Positions 41,956 through 51,781 of a stretch of DNA of 64,000 bases are shown piece after piece. Under the pieces are notes generated by a model. The model was not told the DNA's origin. It saw only the letters and a list, made by a program, of their open reading frames with translations, and did no database searches. Every line of letters begins with the position of its first letter. The stretch's first letter is position 1. The DNA comes from Prochlorococcus marinus XMU1411 (GTDB lineage: Bacteria; Cyanobacteriota; Cyanobacteriia; PCC-6307; Cyanobiaceae), in the NCBI RefSeq assembly GCF_017696075.1, contig NZ_JAAORI010000003.1, forward strand, positions 682,001 through 746,000, written 5' to 3'. Made by a program: the position numbers and the translations under genes.

Positions 41956-43728
41956 CTAGATTCCTACTTGGACATTCCATAAATCAGCATATATTTTGTT
42001 CTGATTTAATAGTCTTTCATGTTTTCCGCTTTCAACTATTTTACCTTTATCAATAACAACAATATTATCCGCATTTTTTATAGTGCTTAGTCTATGAGCT
42101 ATTACTATAGTTGTTCTTTCTTTAGTGATTTTAGATAATGATTTTTGAATTAAAGCCTCTGTTTCATTATCAACTGAGGCTGTAGCTTCATCTAATATTA
42201 ATATTGGTGCATCCTTTAAAACAGCTCTCGCCAAGGCAATTCTTTGACGTTGTCCGCCTGAGAGCCTTTGACCCCTTTCCCCCACTATAGTTTTATAACC
42301 ATCAGGTAATTGTTCAATAAATTTATGAGCTTCCGCAATCTTTGAAGCTTGAATGATATCTTTAAGACTTGGGTTGATTGAGCCATAAGCAATATTTTCT
42401 TGTACACTGCCATGAAATAAATAAGTTTCTTGACTTACTAAAGAAATACACTTTCTTAAATCCCTTAAATTTATTTCTTTAATAGAAATGCCATCCAAGG
42501 TTATTGAACCATTATTACTATCATAAATCCTAAGGAGTAATTTTATTATTGTACTTTTCCCAGAACCTGTTAAACCAACAATTCCTAATGTTGAGTTATT
42601 TTCAATTTTGAAATTTATGTTTTTTAAAGTTAAATCTCGTCCAGGATAATTAAAATTTACATTATTAAAAATAATTTCTCCTTTGATATCTTTAGGTTCA
42701 ATTTTTATTTTTCCATCTTTTATTTTTATAGGCGTATCTATGAGATCAATTACTCTATCTATTGAAGCCATAGATCTCTGAAAATCATCTAAAACATGCC
42801 CCAAAGTAGTTAAAGGCCATAATAGTCTTTGTGTAATAAACACTAAAAAACTATAAGTTCCTACATCAAGTGTCTTATTCCAAGTTTGGAAACCTCCAAG
42901 TAATAGAATCGCTATAAAAGCAAATAAGATTGCAAATCTTATTAGAGGTATAAAAGCAGAAGATAATTTTATTGCAGCTTTGTTACTTCTTTGATAATCT
43001 AAACTTTCTTTATTTAATCTATTTAGTTCCCATTTTTCTTTAGTAAAACTTTTTATGGTTAGAATTCCACTTAAATTATTATTAAGTCTTGATGCCAATA
43101 GTCCAGCTTTATTTCTAACATCTCTATATTTTGGAGCGAGCTTCCTTTGAAATTTAATTGATCCTAAAAATATAATTGGAATAGGAAAGAAAGCAAATAA
43201 AGCGATTTTTGGAGCGACAAAAATCATAGTGCTCCCAATTATTAAAACAGTTATAAATAATTGAATAATCTGATTAGCCCCTTGGTCTAGAAATCTCTCG
43301 AGTTGATTTATATCATCATTCAAAATAGATAATAGCCTTCCAGTATTATCATTTTCAAAAAAATCCATATCTAATTCCTGGATATGCTCATAAGCTTTTA
43401 TTCTTAATTTATGTTGCGATAGCTGAGCCAAATTTCTCCATAAAATCGAATATAAATATTCAAAAGAGGATTCACCAGACCAAACTATTCCTGAAGCAAA
43501 TGCAAGAAAAATCAATTGTGCTGGAACTTCTTTTATTCCAAAACCTGCAATCCATGAATTCTGTTCCTTTACAACGATATCCACCGCAAGACCAATTATT
43601 ACAGGGGGAGCTAAATCTAATATTTTATTAATTATGGAACTAAGAAAAGCAAAAAATAGTAACCTTCTTTCTTGAATCAGATTTAAATAAAGTCTAATTA
43701 TTGGATTTTGATTGTTCTTAGGCCTCAT
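41956..43728 (-). CDS. ABC exporter, fused permease and ATPase
   Basis: This 590-residue half-transporter of the MsbA/MdlB type has six hydrophobic segments in the first 330 residues and a C-terminal nucleotide-binding domain. Walker A is GLTGSGKSTI, the signature motif LSGGQRQRIALARA and Walker B ILILDEATASVD, with the switch His in VIAHRLSTI. It should work as a homodimer in the membrane. The substrate (lipid, peptide or drug) is not readable. It follows a small secreted Cys-containing protein gene by 10 bases and is probably in one transcript with it and deaD. Confidence 0.92.
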   Translation of the reverse strand: MRPKNNQNPIIRLYLNLIQERRLLFFAFLSSIINKILDLAPPVIIGLAVDIVVKEQNSWIAGFGIKEVPAQLIFLAFASGIVWSGESSFEYLYSILWRNLAQLSQHKLRIKAYEHIQELDMDFFENDNTGRLLSILNDDINQLERFLDQGANQIIQLFITVLIIGSTMIFVAPKIALFAFFPIPIIFLGSIKFQRKLAPKYRDVRNKAGLLASRLNNNLSGILTIKSFTKEKWELNRLNKESLDYQRSNKAAIKLSSAFIPLIRFAILFAFIAILLLGGFQTWNKTLDVGTYSFLVFITQRLLWPLTTLGHVLDDFQRSMASIDRVIDLIDTPIKIKDGKIKIEPKDIKGEIIFNNVNFNYPGRDLTLKNINFKIENNSTLGIVGLTGSGKSTIIKLLLRIYDSNNGSITLDGISIKEINLRDLRKCISLVSQETYLFHGSVQENIAYGSINPSLKDIIQASKIAEAHKFIEQLPDGYKTIVGERGQRLSGGQRQRIALARAVLKDAPILILDEATASVDNETEALIQKSLSKITKERTTIVIAHRLSTIKNADNIVVIDKGKIVESGKHERLLNQNKIYADLWNVQVGI

Positions 43729-43738
43729 AAAATAACAA

Positions 43739-44032
43739 TTAAATTTTTCTATTATGATTTAAATTTTCTTTGGTTTCTAATTTACATTTTGTTTTTGCAT
43801 CTTGATGACTTGCAGTTTGTGTAAATTCTTCGTAGTAACAATCACAAGTTTCATTCGCAATTTCTTCACTATATAACATTTCTGCTTTCATCATCTCCTC
43901 TTTGACACTCTGAAGACAAAATAATTTTATGATTGAATTTTGTTTCGTTTGAGCTAAATAAGAACTATTAAAAGAGTTGAATAGGATTATCAGATTCACA
44001 AAAATAAAGAATTTATATTTGCTAGCTTTCAT
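43739..44032 (-). CDS. Small secreted cysteine-containing hypothetical protein
   Basis: This is a 97-residue protein with a clear N-terminal signal peptide (KYKFFIFVNLIILFNSF, likely cut near residue 28 after a Leu-Ala). The mature part of about 70 residues is charged and has four Cys, in LFCLQS, NETCDCYYEE and KTKCKLE, which could form two disulfides outside the cytoplasm. I recognise no family. It lies between deaD (9-base gap) and an ABC exporter gene (10-base gap). Export by that transporter is an idea only, since a signal peptide already accounts for secretion. Confidence 0.65.
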   Translation of the reverse strand: MKASKYKFFIFVNLIILFNSFNSSYLAQTKQNSIIKLFCLQSVKEEMMKAEMLYSEEIANETCDCYYEEFTQTASHQDAKTKCKLETKENLNHNRKI

Positions 44033-44041
44033 TCTCTATTC

Positions 44042-45823
44042 CTAGTTTCTGACTTTAATTTTTTTTAATTTATTTTTAGTTTCTCTATGCAGATCTCTGG
44101 GTAAATCTACCAAACTATAATCATTAAAAATCTGTATCTTACCTATGGATCTACCATTTATATTAGTTGAATTACATATTGAGGATATAATATTTGCAAC
44201 TCTAACCCCATCAAATTTACCAAAGTTAAATTTGTAGGTTTCAAAAGAATCATTTTGATAATTATTTCTTCTATTTGAGTTTCTCATACGATTATTAATA
44301 TTTCTATTTGATCTATTTCGATCAGTATTATTTTGTTTATTAATCCAAGAATCATCTTCATTAACAAAAAATGATTTATTACCTATTACTAAATTAATCG
44401 CCGCCATTGCAATATTTGAGTCATCCATAGAGAATTTTTCTTTTAAATTATCTAGTACATCAATAATCAAAGCTTTATTTTCTTCATTTTCATCTTTAGC
44501 TAAAGAACTCTCATTAACATTATCTATAAGTTTCTCCATCCTTTTTTCATTTATTATTTTATTACTTGGTATATTAATTTCTTCAATCTTAGTTCTTGTT
44601 GAGTTTTCTAAGTTTCTTAGAAAATGTTTTTCTCTTTGATTAACAAATAAAATTGCTTCTCCTGATCTACCTGCCCTTCCAGTTCTTCCAATTCTATGAG
44701 TATATGTTTCCTTGTCAAAAGGAAAATCGTAATTAACAACAAGTTTTATCCTCTCAACATCTAATCCTCTAGCTGCGACATCAGTTGCAACAAGGATATT
44801 AATAAATCCTTTTTTTAATCTATCTACAGTATTTTCTCTTTGATTTTGAGGTATATCTCCATTAAGTACTGCCACAGTATGACCTGAATTCTCTAAAGCT
44901 TCAGCTATTGAAGTGGTAAGTAATTTTGTCCTCACGAAGATAATTACTCCCTCGTTATTAAGTTCTAATATTCTTTTTAAAGCATCTAACTTATGATGCC
45001 TTTGTACATATAGAAATTTTTGCGAAATTAATTGAGTTTCTTTTTTGACACTTTTGATTAATATTTCGGCGGGATCATTTAGATATTTTTTTGCTATATT
45101 TCTAATTTCACTAGGCATAGTTGCTGAAAACAATACCATCTGCTTATTTCCAGGAAGTTGATCTATTATCCATTCAATATCTTCAAGAAAACCCATATTT
45201 AACATTTCATCTGCCTCATCTAAAACAAGACAATTTATATCTTTAATTTTAAAAGTCCCTTGCCTTATATGATCCATTATTCGGCCTGGAGTCCCAACAA
45301 CTACATCAACTTTTCTTTTTAATGCTGAAATTTGATTTCGATAGTCAGTACCTCCATATATTGCAACCGTCTTAAAATTACTAGATTCAGAACTATAACT
45401 TTTAAAAGATTCTGCCACTTGAGTTGCTAATTCTCTTGTAGGAGTCATAACTAAAACCTTGGCATTTAATTCATTATTATCTGTAAGTTTTTCTATTAAT
45501 GGTAGTGCGAAAGCTGCAGTCTTTCCTGTTCCTGTTTGTGCTTGGCCTAGTAAATCTCTGCCTAACATTAGTTCCGGAATTGCAGCTTTTTGGATGGGAG
45601 TTGGATTTTTATATCCTTTCTTTCTTAACGAATTTAAGACCGATTGATTAAAACCAAAATCGAGAAATCCATTCTCATTATCTTTTCCTTTAGATACTTC
45701 CAATGGTTGCGATTCAATTTCTTTTTTGTTCTCTAAGTTCTTTAACTCAAGTAGGGAAGGATCTTCATTCTGAAATTTTTCATTCTCACTATTATGAGAG
45801 TTAATATCTTTTTTTAAAGCCAT
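44042..45823 (-). CDS. deaD: DEAD-box ATP-dependent RNA helicase (DeaD/CsdA type)
   Basis: This 593-residue DEAD-box helicase has an acidic leader of about 50 residues. The Q motif lies in NPTPIQKAAIP, motif I is AQTGTGKT, motif II DEADEMLNMGF and motif III SAT; HRIGRTGRAGR is motif VI. An Asn/Arg-rich spacer leads to a C-terminal DbpA-like RNA-binding domain (DGVRVANIISSI). Such proteins unwind structured RNA in ribosome assembly and mRNA decay, and are cold-responsive in many bacteria. The start codon follows a strong 10-bp hairpin by 4 bases, with no ribosome site outside it, hinting at control by RNA structure. Confidence 0.94.
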   Translation of the reverse strand: MALKKDINSHNSENEKFQNEDPSLLELKNLENKKEIESQPLEVSKGKDNENGFLDFGFNQSVLNSLRKKGYKNPTPIQKAAIPELMLGRDLLGQAQTGTGKTAAFALPLIEKLTDNNELNAKVLVMTPTRELATQVAESFKSYSSESSNFKTVAIYGGTDYRNQISALKRKVDVVVGTPGRIMDHIRQGTFKIKDINCLVLDEADEMLNMGFLEDIEWIIDQLPGNKQMVLFSATMPSEIRNIAKKYLNDPAEILIKSVKKETQLISQKFLYVQRHHKLDALKRILELNNEGVIIFVRTKLLTTSIAEALENSGHTVAVLNGDIPQNQRENTVDRLKKGFINILVATDVAARGLDVERIKLVVNYDFPFDKETYTHRIGRTGRAGRSGEAILFVNQREKHFLRNLENSTRTKIEEINIPSNKIINEKRMEKLIDNVNESSLAKDENEENKALIIDVLDNLKEKFSMDDSNIAMAAINLVIGNKSFFVNEDDSWINKQNNTDRNRSNRNINNRMRNSNRRNNYQNDSFETYKFNFGKFDGVRVANIISSICNSTNINGRSIGKIQIFNDYSLVDLPRDLHRETKNKLKKIKVRN

Positions 45824-45827
45824 TTTA

Positions 45828-45856
45828 AATGCCTAATAATCTTCTGATTAGGCATT
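45828..45856 (-). promoter_or_regulatory. Hairpin against the deaD start codon
   Basis: AATGCCTAAT (45828-45837) and ATTAGGCATT (45847-45856) form a perfect 10-bp inverted repeat with a 9-base loop. On the minus-strand mRNA the hairpin ends 4 bases before the deaD ATG, so any ribosome site must lie within or be masked by it. The sequence shows the structure. A role as cold-sensitive or self-regulated translation switch is inference. It could also be a terminator-like element, though no U-run follows. Confidence 0.55.
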
Positions 45857-45961
45857 CAACAAATATCTAAATTGACTTTAATTGTTGATTAGCCTTACAG
45901 AGCCGAATAATTAATCTAACATCTTAGGGTTAAAATCTTACAAATTTCTCAAAAATAAAAA

Positions 45962-47665
45962 TTAATTTAAATAATATATATCTAGAAATTTTTTCGCTCT
46001 TGTAACAGCTGTATAAAATAACCTTCTTTCAAAATTATCTCTGCAAAAGATATTTTCATTATCTTGTTTTTCTTTTAAAGCATATTGATTTCTTCTATAC
46101 TTTTGGGACCACAAAATGCTTACTTTTTCAGATTCACTTCCTTGAGATTTATGTATAGTGATGGCTATTGCTGGAACAACATTTTCTAAATTAGATGGAT
46201 CAATTAATGCGACAGTTTCTTCGTTATTATCATTAAATTTTCTAAAAAGATATTTTCTTTTATTTTTTAAACCTATGAGTACTCCAATATCCCCATTTGA
46301 CAAACCAAGTTCATCATTATTTTTTGTACACATGATCGGAACACCCTCTTTAAGAGTTTTAAGGTCATAGGGTTTTTTTTGACCAAAAACAATTTCATTC
46401 AAATATTCAACACTCCATATTCCGGAATTTTTTTCGCATAAAATCAAGTGACTTTTTAAATCCAGAAATATCTTATCTACTAAATCTTTTTCATTAAGCA
46501 ATAAATTATCAATACCCTCATCAAATATATATTTTTTTTTACTTAAATTTGAAGTTGAAAGATTTAATTGTTTTAGATGACTTGTAATCGAAAAAAATAA
46601 ATTTTTTGGAATATCTTTTTCTCTACTTTTTGAAATAGTAATTTCTTTTGAATTATTATCTTTTTCTAATTCTTTTATCTTTTGATTAAGTAAAGAAAAA
46701 TCATTATTAAATATTAAACTACTAATTAATGCTATATCTCCAATATTTCTATAAGTTTTTTCTAAATTTACTACACAAGATTTTATTGAACTATTATCAC
46801 AATATTCAAACAAATAATTCCAGATAGAACAATTATTTACTGGAGACAATTGATTTTTATCTCCAACTAAAATAATTTTACAGTCCCTTGCTAGCAAATT
46901 TAAAACAGATTCAATCAAATCTATATTAACCATTGACATTTCATCAATTATGAAAATATCAAGCTCTTTTAGTTTAAATTTCAACTTAAGAGATTTATTT
47001 TGAGAATTTAAAATCCATCTATGTAAAGTTTGAAATTCTATTTGGTCTAGAAATTTGCTAAAGGAAATATTTTTTTTATCATTAAGAGCTTCTTTTAGAC
47101 GAGCTGTAGCTTTACCCGTTGGAGCAGACAAACCAATATTTAAAAATTTATCAATTTGAAGGAGTTCTAGTATTAACTTTATTATTAAAGTTGTTTTACC
47201 TGTACCTGGTCCTCCTTGAAGGAAAACTAAGTTTGAATATTTAAATATATTTTTAATTTGATCAATTTTATTATCATCTTTATAAATTATCGAGTTAATT
47301 AAATTATCGATATCTATTTTTTTTAGAAATAAATTAATAACTCTTTCTATCTTTTTTGACCATTTTGATAGGGATAATTTTCTATTTACTAATACGAATG
47401 GAGAATTAAGGGAACCTATCAAAGCTATATTTTTTAGAACATTTATATGAGTATTGGGCCAGCCATCTTCTAATAATTCAAAGTTTATTAAACTATTATC
47501 TACATCAATAATAGTTTCACCATTTTTTTCAAACTCTAACAAAATTCTTATTGCATCTTTTACGAAATTTCCATATTTCTTTTCATTAAATTTGAAAATA
47601 CCTAATATTAAATTAAATATATGATCATATTGGAACTTTTCAATATCAGTAGTAGTTTTAGTCAT
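45962..47665 (-). CDS. recD: Exodeoxyribonuclease V alpha subunit (RecD)
   Basis: This 567-residue superfamily 1 helicase is the 5'-3' motor of RecBCD. Walker A is GGPGTGKTTL (about residues 151-160), motif II IIDEMSMVN, motif III VGDKNQLSPV, and the C-terminal motif VI VTRAKKFLDIY. An ITIHKSQGSE segment (motif V) precedes it. The N-terminal 120 residues match the small interaction domain. Length is near that of E. coli RecD. It starts 1 base after recB and is the last gene of the pdxJ-ycf54-recC-ICMT-recB-recD run. Confidence 0.93.
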   Translation of the reverse strand: MTKTTTDIEKFQYDHIFNLILGIFKFNEKKYGNFVKDAIRILLEFEKNGETIIDVDNSLINFELLEDGWPNTHINVLKNIALIGSLNSPFVLVNRKLSLSKWSKKIERVINLFLKKIDIDNLINSIIYKDDNKIDQIKNIFKYSNLVFLQGGPGTGKTTLIIKLILELLQIDKFLNIGLSAPTGKATARLKEALNDKKNISFSKFLDQIEFQTLHRWILNSQNKSLKLKFKLKELDIFIIDEMSMVNIDLIESVLNLLARDCKIILVGDKNQLSPVNNCSIWNYLFEYCDNSSIKSCVVNLEKTYRNIGDIALISSLIFNNDFSLLNQKIKELEKDNNSKEITISKSREKDIPKNLFFSITSHLKQLNLSTSNLSKKKYIFDEGIDNLLLNEKDLVDKIFLDLKSHLILCEKNSGIWSVEYLNEIVFGQKKPYDLKTLKEGVPIMCTKNNDELGLSNGDIGVLIGLKNKRKYLFRKFNDNNEETVALIDPSNLENVVPAIAITIHKSQGSESEKVSILWSQKYRRNQYALKEKQDNENIFCRDNFERRLFYTAVTRAKKFLDIYYLN

Positions 47666-47666
47666 T

Positions 47667-50600
47667 CTAAAAAAGGTTATCTAAATAATTAATTCTTTTT
47701 AAAGGTGCTTTACTAATAAAAATACCTGGAGATATATCTTTCGACTTAGATTTTTCAAACAATTCAAAATCTGGCAATCCCTTTAAAAAAAAATAAATAT
47801 ATCCTCCTAGATGTTTATGTGGTTGATAATTTTTAATTCGCCACTTTAATAATCTATGCAATGCTAATAAATAAAGATGAGATTGCAATGGATAATGATG
47901 TTTAATCATTTCATTTCTCATATTTTCATAGTTATAGTTTCTTGGTAAACAATCACTATTATCACTACCAGAAATCAAATTACTTTTCCAATCAATTACC
48001 CACCATTTACTATCTTCTAATTTATTACCTACAGGGAAAACACAATCAATACATCCTGAATGAAAGCCTTTATTCATAATTTGAAGATCATTTATTTTGT
48101 TTGCATATTCTTCACCAAATTCATATTCCTGATCTAAAAAAAAGCATTTTGATATATCATTTGAATTAATATTTCTACCTTCATAAGATAGAGTTAAATC
48201 ATATTTAAGTTCCTTAATTAAATATTCATTTGGAATATCAACTAGTTTCTTATTTTGTAATTCGCTTCCTAAAGATATATTTATAATTCTTAAAATCGCA
48301 TCTCTTACTTTAAAAGCTAAAGAATTATCGATTTGATGAAAGTTCAATTCCTCAATAATTAAATCAATTAATTCTTCATTATTATCGTTTCTAAATTCAA
48401 ATCTTTCTATTATTTTGTGTAGGCAAGTCCCAGCAATAGTTCCTTTTGGAAATTCACTTAAGGGATTTGGATAAGAAAAATAATTAGGATAATTCTTTTT
48501 TTTCCTAAGAATAGAATCTTTGATAATTGATATATTATCTTCATAATCCTTATATTGATTAATGACTGAATCAATATTTTTATCTTTACGTATCCAAGAA
48601 GAATAACTTGAATAAGAAATTAATTGATCAGAATTAAATTCAGTAGATATTTTTTTATTTACATTATCTATTTTCCAAAGATTATTATTCAATTGGTTGG
48701 TTTGGAACTTAGCAAAAATTTCTTTTATTTTCTCTTTTTCTATCCTAGCTTCAAAAGTAGACTTATATATATTGATATTTTCCAAATTATTAAGTAAATC
48801 ATTATTTAAAATATTATTTGTATCTTCTAAATCATTAAAAACAATTAGTTTATATTTGCTCCTTGTAAGTGCTACATAAACTAACCTCTCACTCTCTTTA
48901 AATAAATCTTCTTCTTCTATTAATTTAAATTTTTCAACCTTAGGATAATTATTAGAAATATTAATGTATATGTTTCTATCAATATTTGATTTCCAAAGAG
49001 GTCCTTTAATTTTATTTGACTTATTTGAAATACTTGAGAGATATGGACATAGAACTATTTCAAATTCTAGGCCCTTACTACTATGAATGGTAGAAAGATT
49101 TATTCCATTTTGAAGATTATAATCTTTCGTCAAAAAATCTTCTCCAGTAGAAATTCTTAAAATATGATCTAACTGATTTTTATACCATTTGAAGACTTTA
49201 TTGAGATTAAAATCATTATTCATTAATTCTATTTCAACAATTTCTGAAAGTTGAAATAAATTTGAATTTAAATCTGAATCTTGAATAATCCAGGATGACT
49301 TGTAATTTATAAGGAGTTCATTAACAATGTTTAAAAAACCTTTTTCTCTTAGTTCCTGGGACCAAGTAATGCATTTATTAATTAAAATTTCTAAATTTTC
49401 ACTAATTCCATCATCAATTAGATATTCTAATTCTATTTCTATAAACTTTGAAGTAGCAAGCAAAGTTATATTTTTTAAAGACCTAGGATTTAATAAACAT
49501 TCAATGAATAAACATATTAAAGAACTTGCTTCTGTTTCAAAAATATTTTGTTTATTTTGAATTTTGCATGGAAGGTTAAACTGATTTAATTTATTTTTAA
49601 AATCTAAGCATTGCGAATTATTTAAAGTAAGAATTGCAATTTTATTAATATCAATTTCTTTATTATTTAAAATAAAGTTAACTATGTAATGAGTTACAAG
49701 ATCCTCTATATCAGTTTCTTTTTTTGAAAATTCTACAATTTCAAATACATCTTTATATTTAAATTCAGAATTTATATTTTCATTAATTCTAGAGGTTAAT
49801 TTCCTATATTTTAGTTTTGATTGTTTAAGTCCATTCTTATAAAGTTTATTAAGAACATCGATTAACTTTTTTGAGGATCTATAGTTATCTGTAAGACTAA
49901 AAACTTCGATTGCATTAGATCTTGCATTTAAATAAGTTTCAATATCTCCACCTCTAAATTTGTAGATCGCTTGTTTTGGATCACCTACACAAAGTAAAAA
50001 ATGATTTTTTGTATTAAAGAACTTTTTTATTAAATTCCACTGAGTAATATCTGTATCTTGAAACTCATCTACTAAGATACATTTAAATCTTTTTTGAATT
50101 TTAGATAGAGTATTACTATTACTAATTTCTGAATCTAGAAATGTATTTTCTACAGTCTTTATAAGATCATTGAAGTTAAAAATAGAAAAACTTTTCTTTA
50201 ATTCAATTAATTTTATATAAGCTAATTGGGTAAATATTCTTACAAATTCGGTATAGAAACCTTCTTTTATTTTATAAATTTTATCTTGTAATAAATTAAA
50301 TTTAGTAAAATCTATTTTTAGATTATGTTTATTAATTTCTTTAGATATATTTTCATTATAAAAATATTTAGATAAAAGATCATCTTTAGAAATATCATAT
50401 ATAAAATCAATCACATTTTTAGAATTAAGCCTTTTGTTAATCTCGTCAATCCAACTAATTATTTGATTAAACTTATCATCTCTTGGTTTTGCTGCATATA
50501 TTTGACTTTTCCCACCACTCTCTTTAATTAATTTCCCCAACTCTTTAAGTTGTAAAAATAATTCCTTACCTTTCTTATTCCATTCAACACAAAACTCATT

Positions 50601-51293
50601 CCAATTTAAATAAAAAAATTCATTAAAATAATTATTTAAATCAATAATCTTATATTTATTATTTATTTTAAATTTACAGATATTTTCTTGATCTATATTT
50701 TTTAAAATTTCTACAAAAAATGACTTATTGATCCTACTCCCAAATCTAGAACTTATTTTTTTTTTATTGACTGCTGAAATAAGCTCATGATTAAGATTCA
50801 AAAAATCATCAATCCACAAATTATCTATTACATCTTTATACAAATTATCTATATTATTCTCAATATATGGATCTTGAGTTACACCTATTTCAATACTATA
50901 TTCATCAATAATATTATTGCAAAAAGAATGGAATGTAGTTACTTGTAACTTATAAATTTCATTAACAAAATTATCAATTTCGGATATAATTTTTTCTTTA
51001 GATTTTTCCTTTTTCTTAAACTTTAGATACCAATCCTTAAGCGTATTATCTATCTTAATTTCATCATTATTTTGCAAATATAATTTTAGATTATGGAATC
51101 TCAAAAGTATTTTATCTCTTAATTCACTACATGTATTTTTTGTAAAACTTAATAAGAGTATCTCATCTGGTTTAATTTTTTTCTCCAAAACATTTCTTAA
51201 AACTAGGTGAGACAAAGTGAAACTTTTACCAGTTCCTGCACTTGCTTCTACTAATTTAAATTTGTTATCTAATTTAATTTGATTAATATCCAT
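47667..51293 (-). CDS. recB: Exodeoxyribonuclease V beta subunit (RecB)
   Basis: This 1208-residue UvrD-like 3'-5' helicase has a C-terminal nuclease. Walker A is ASAGTGKS (17-24), motif II LVDEFQDTD, motif III CVGDPKQAIYKFRG, and motif VI VALTRSKYKLIV. The nuclease is intact: the His in GTCLHKIIERF, metal Asp in GCIDCVFPV, Asp and Lys in VIDWKSN, and the QxxxY pattern in LQSHLYLLALHR. It should therefore cut DNA as well as unwind it. Codons are extremely AT-rich (many Asn, Lys, Ile), more so than central-metabolism neighbours. Length matches the family. Confidence 0.95.
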   Translation of the reverse strand: MDINQIKLDNKFKLVEASAGTGKSFTLSHLVLRNVLEKKIKPDEILLLSFTKNTCSELRDKILLRFHNLKLYLQNNDEIKIDNTLKDWYLKFKKKEKSKEKIISEIDNFVNEIYKLQVTTFHSFCNNIIDEYSIEIGVTQDPYIENNIDNLYKDVIDNLWIDDFLNLNHELISAVNKKKISSRFGSRINKSFFVEILKNIDQENICKFKINNKYKIIDLNNYFNEFFYLNWNEFCVEWNKKGKELFLQLKELGKLIKESGGKSQIYAAKPRDDKFNQIISWIDEINKRLNSKNVIDFIYDISKDDLLSKYFYNENISKEINKHNLKIDFTKFNLLQDKIYKIKEGFYTEFVRIFTQLAYIKLIELKKSFSIFNFNDLIKTVENTFLDSEISNSNTLSKIQKRFKCILVDEFQDTDITQWNLIKKFFNTKNHFLLCVGDPKQAIYKFRGGDIETYLNARSNAIEVFSLTDNYRSSKKLIDVLNKLYKNGLKQSKLKYRKLTSRINENINSEFKYKDVFEIVEFSKKETDIEDLVTHYIVNFILNNKEIDINKIAILTLNNSQCLDFKNKLNQFNLPCKIQNKQNIFETEASSLICLFIECLLNPRSLKNITLLATSKFIEIELEYLIDDGISENLEILINKCITWSQELREKGFLNIVNELLINYKSSWIIQDSDLNSNLFQLSEIVEIELMNNDFNLNKVFKWYKNQLDHILRISTGEDFLTKDYNLQNGINLSTIHSSKGLEFEIVLCPYLSSISNKSNKIKGPLWKSNIDRNIYINISNNYPKVEKFKLIEEEDLFKESERLVYVALTRSKYKLIVFNDLEDTNNILNNDLLNNLENINIYKSTFEARIEKEKIKEIFAKFQTNQLNNNLWKIDNVNKKISTEFNSDQLISYSSYSSWIRKDKNIDSVINQYKDYEDNISIIKDSILRKKKNYPNYFSYPNPLSEFPKGTIAGTCLHKIIERFEFRNDNNEELIDLIIEELNFHQIDNSLAFKVRDAILRIINISLGSELQNKKLVDIPNEYLIKELKYDLTLSYEGRNINSNDISKCFFLDQEYEFGEEYANKINDLQIMNKGFHSGCIDCVFPVGNKLEDSKWWVIDWKSNLISGSDNSDCLPRNYNYENMRNEMIKHHYPLQSHLYLLALHRLLKWRIKNYQPHKHLGGYIYFFLKGLPDFELFEKSKSKDISPGIFISKAPLKRINYLDNLF

Positions 51294-51304
51294 ATCTTTA
51301 TTAA

Positions 51305-51778
51305 TTAATATTTGACCTCATTTTTATAAAGTAAATAATTATTAAATTTATTGTTTAAATATTGCTCTTCTAGAGCAATCTTAAATTTAATTATTAAACC
51401 AAGACTTGTTGATAAAAATAAATAATAAATAGATAACTTTGTTATAAAAACTCCAAAGGAAATACATATTAAAGAATAGTACATAGGATGACGCGTTAAT
51501 CGATAAATACCTGTAGTAACAAGATTGCTATTGTTTACAGGTTTTGGGAAAGGGGATAAATTTCTTCCTAAGTCTTTAATTGCAACTAACAATATTATGA
51601 AAGAGATTATGATAATTAAAAACCCCAAAAAATAAGAAAAAGAAGTGACTTGAATTAATTGTTTTTGTGGAATAAACTCCCATTGAAAAAAATGGAGGCT
51701 AATAATAAAGAACTGTAAAAATACAAGGATTATTTCATAAGTAGCTTTTAAAAACATTTTTAACTTAAATTTAGTCAT
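51305..51778 (-). CDS. ICMT/PEMT-like membrane methyltransferase
   Basis: This 157-residue protein has about four hydrophobic segments (near residues 12-32, 44-66, 100-112 and 116-132). It shares the SAM-binding pattern of the isoprenylcysteine / phospholipid methyltransferase family: LVTTGIYRLTRHPMYYSLI (about 85-103) and the late EEQYLNNKF. These enzymes methylate lipids, prenylated molecules or sulfur compounds; the substrate is unknown. It lies between recC (3-base gap) and recB (11-base gap) on the same strand, an unusual position with no evident link to DNA repair. Confidence 0.83.
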   Translation of the reverse strand: MTKFKLKMFLKATYEIILVFLQFFIISLHFFQWEFIPQKQLIQVTSFSYFLGFLIIIISFIILLVAIKDLGRNLSPFPKPVNNSNLVTTGIYRLTRHPMYYSLICISFGVFITKLSIYYLFLSTSLGLIIKFKIALEEQYLNNKFNNYLLYKNEVKY

Positions 51779-51781
51779 TAT

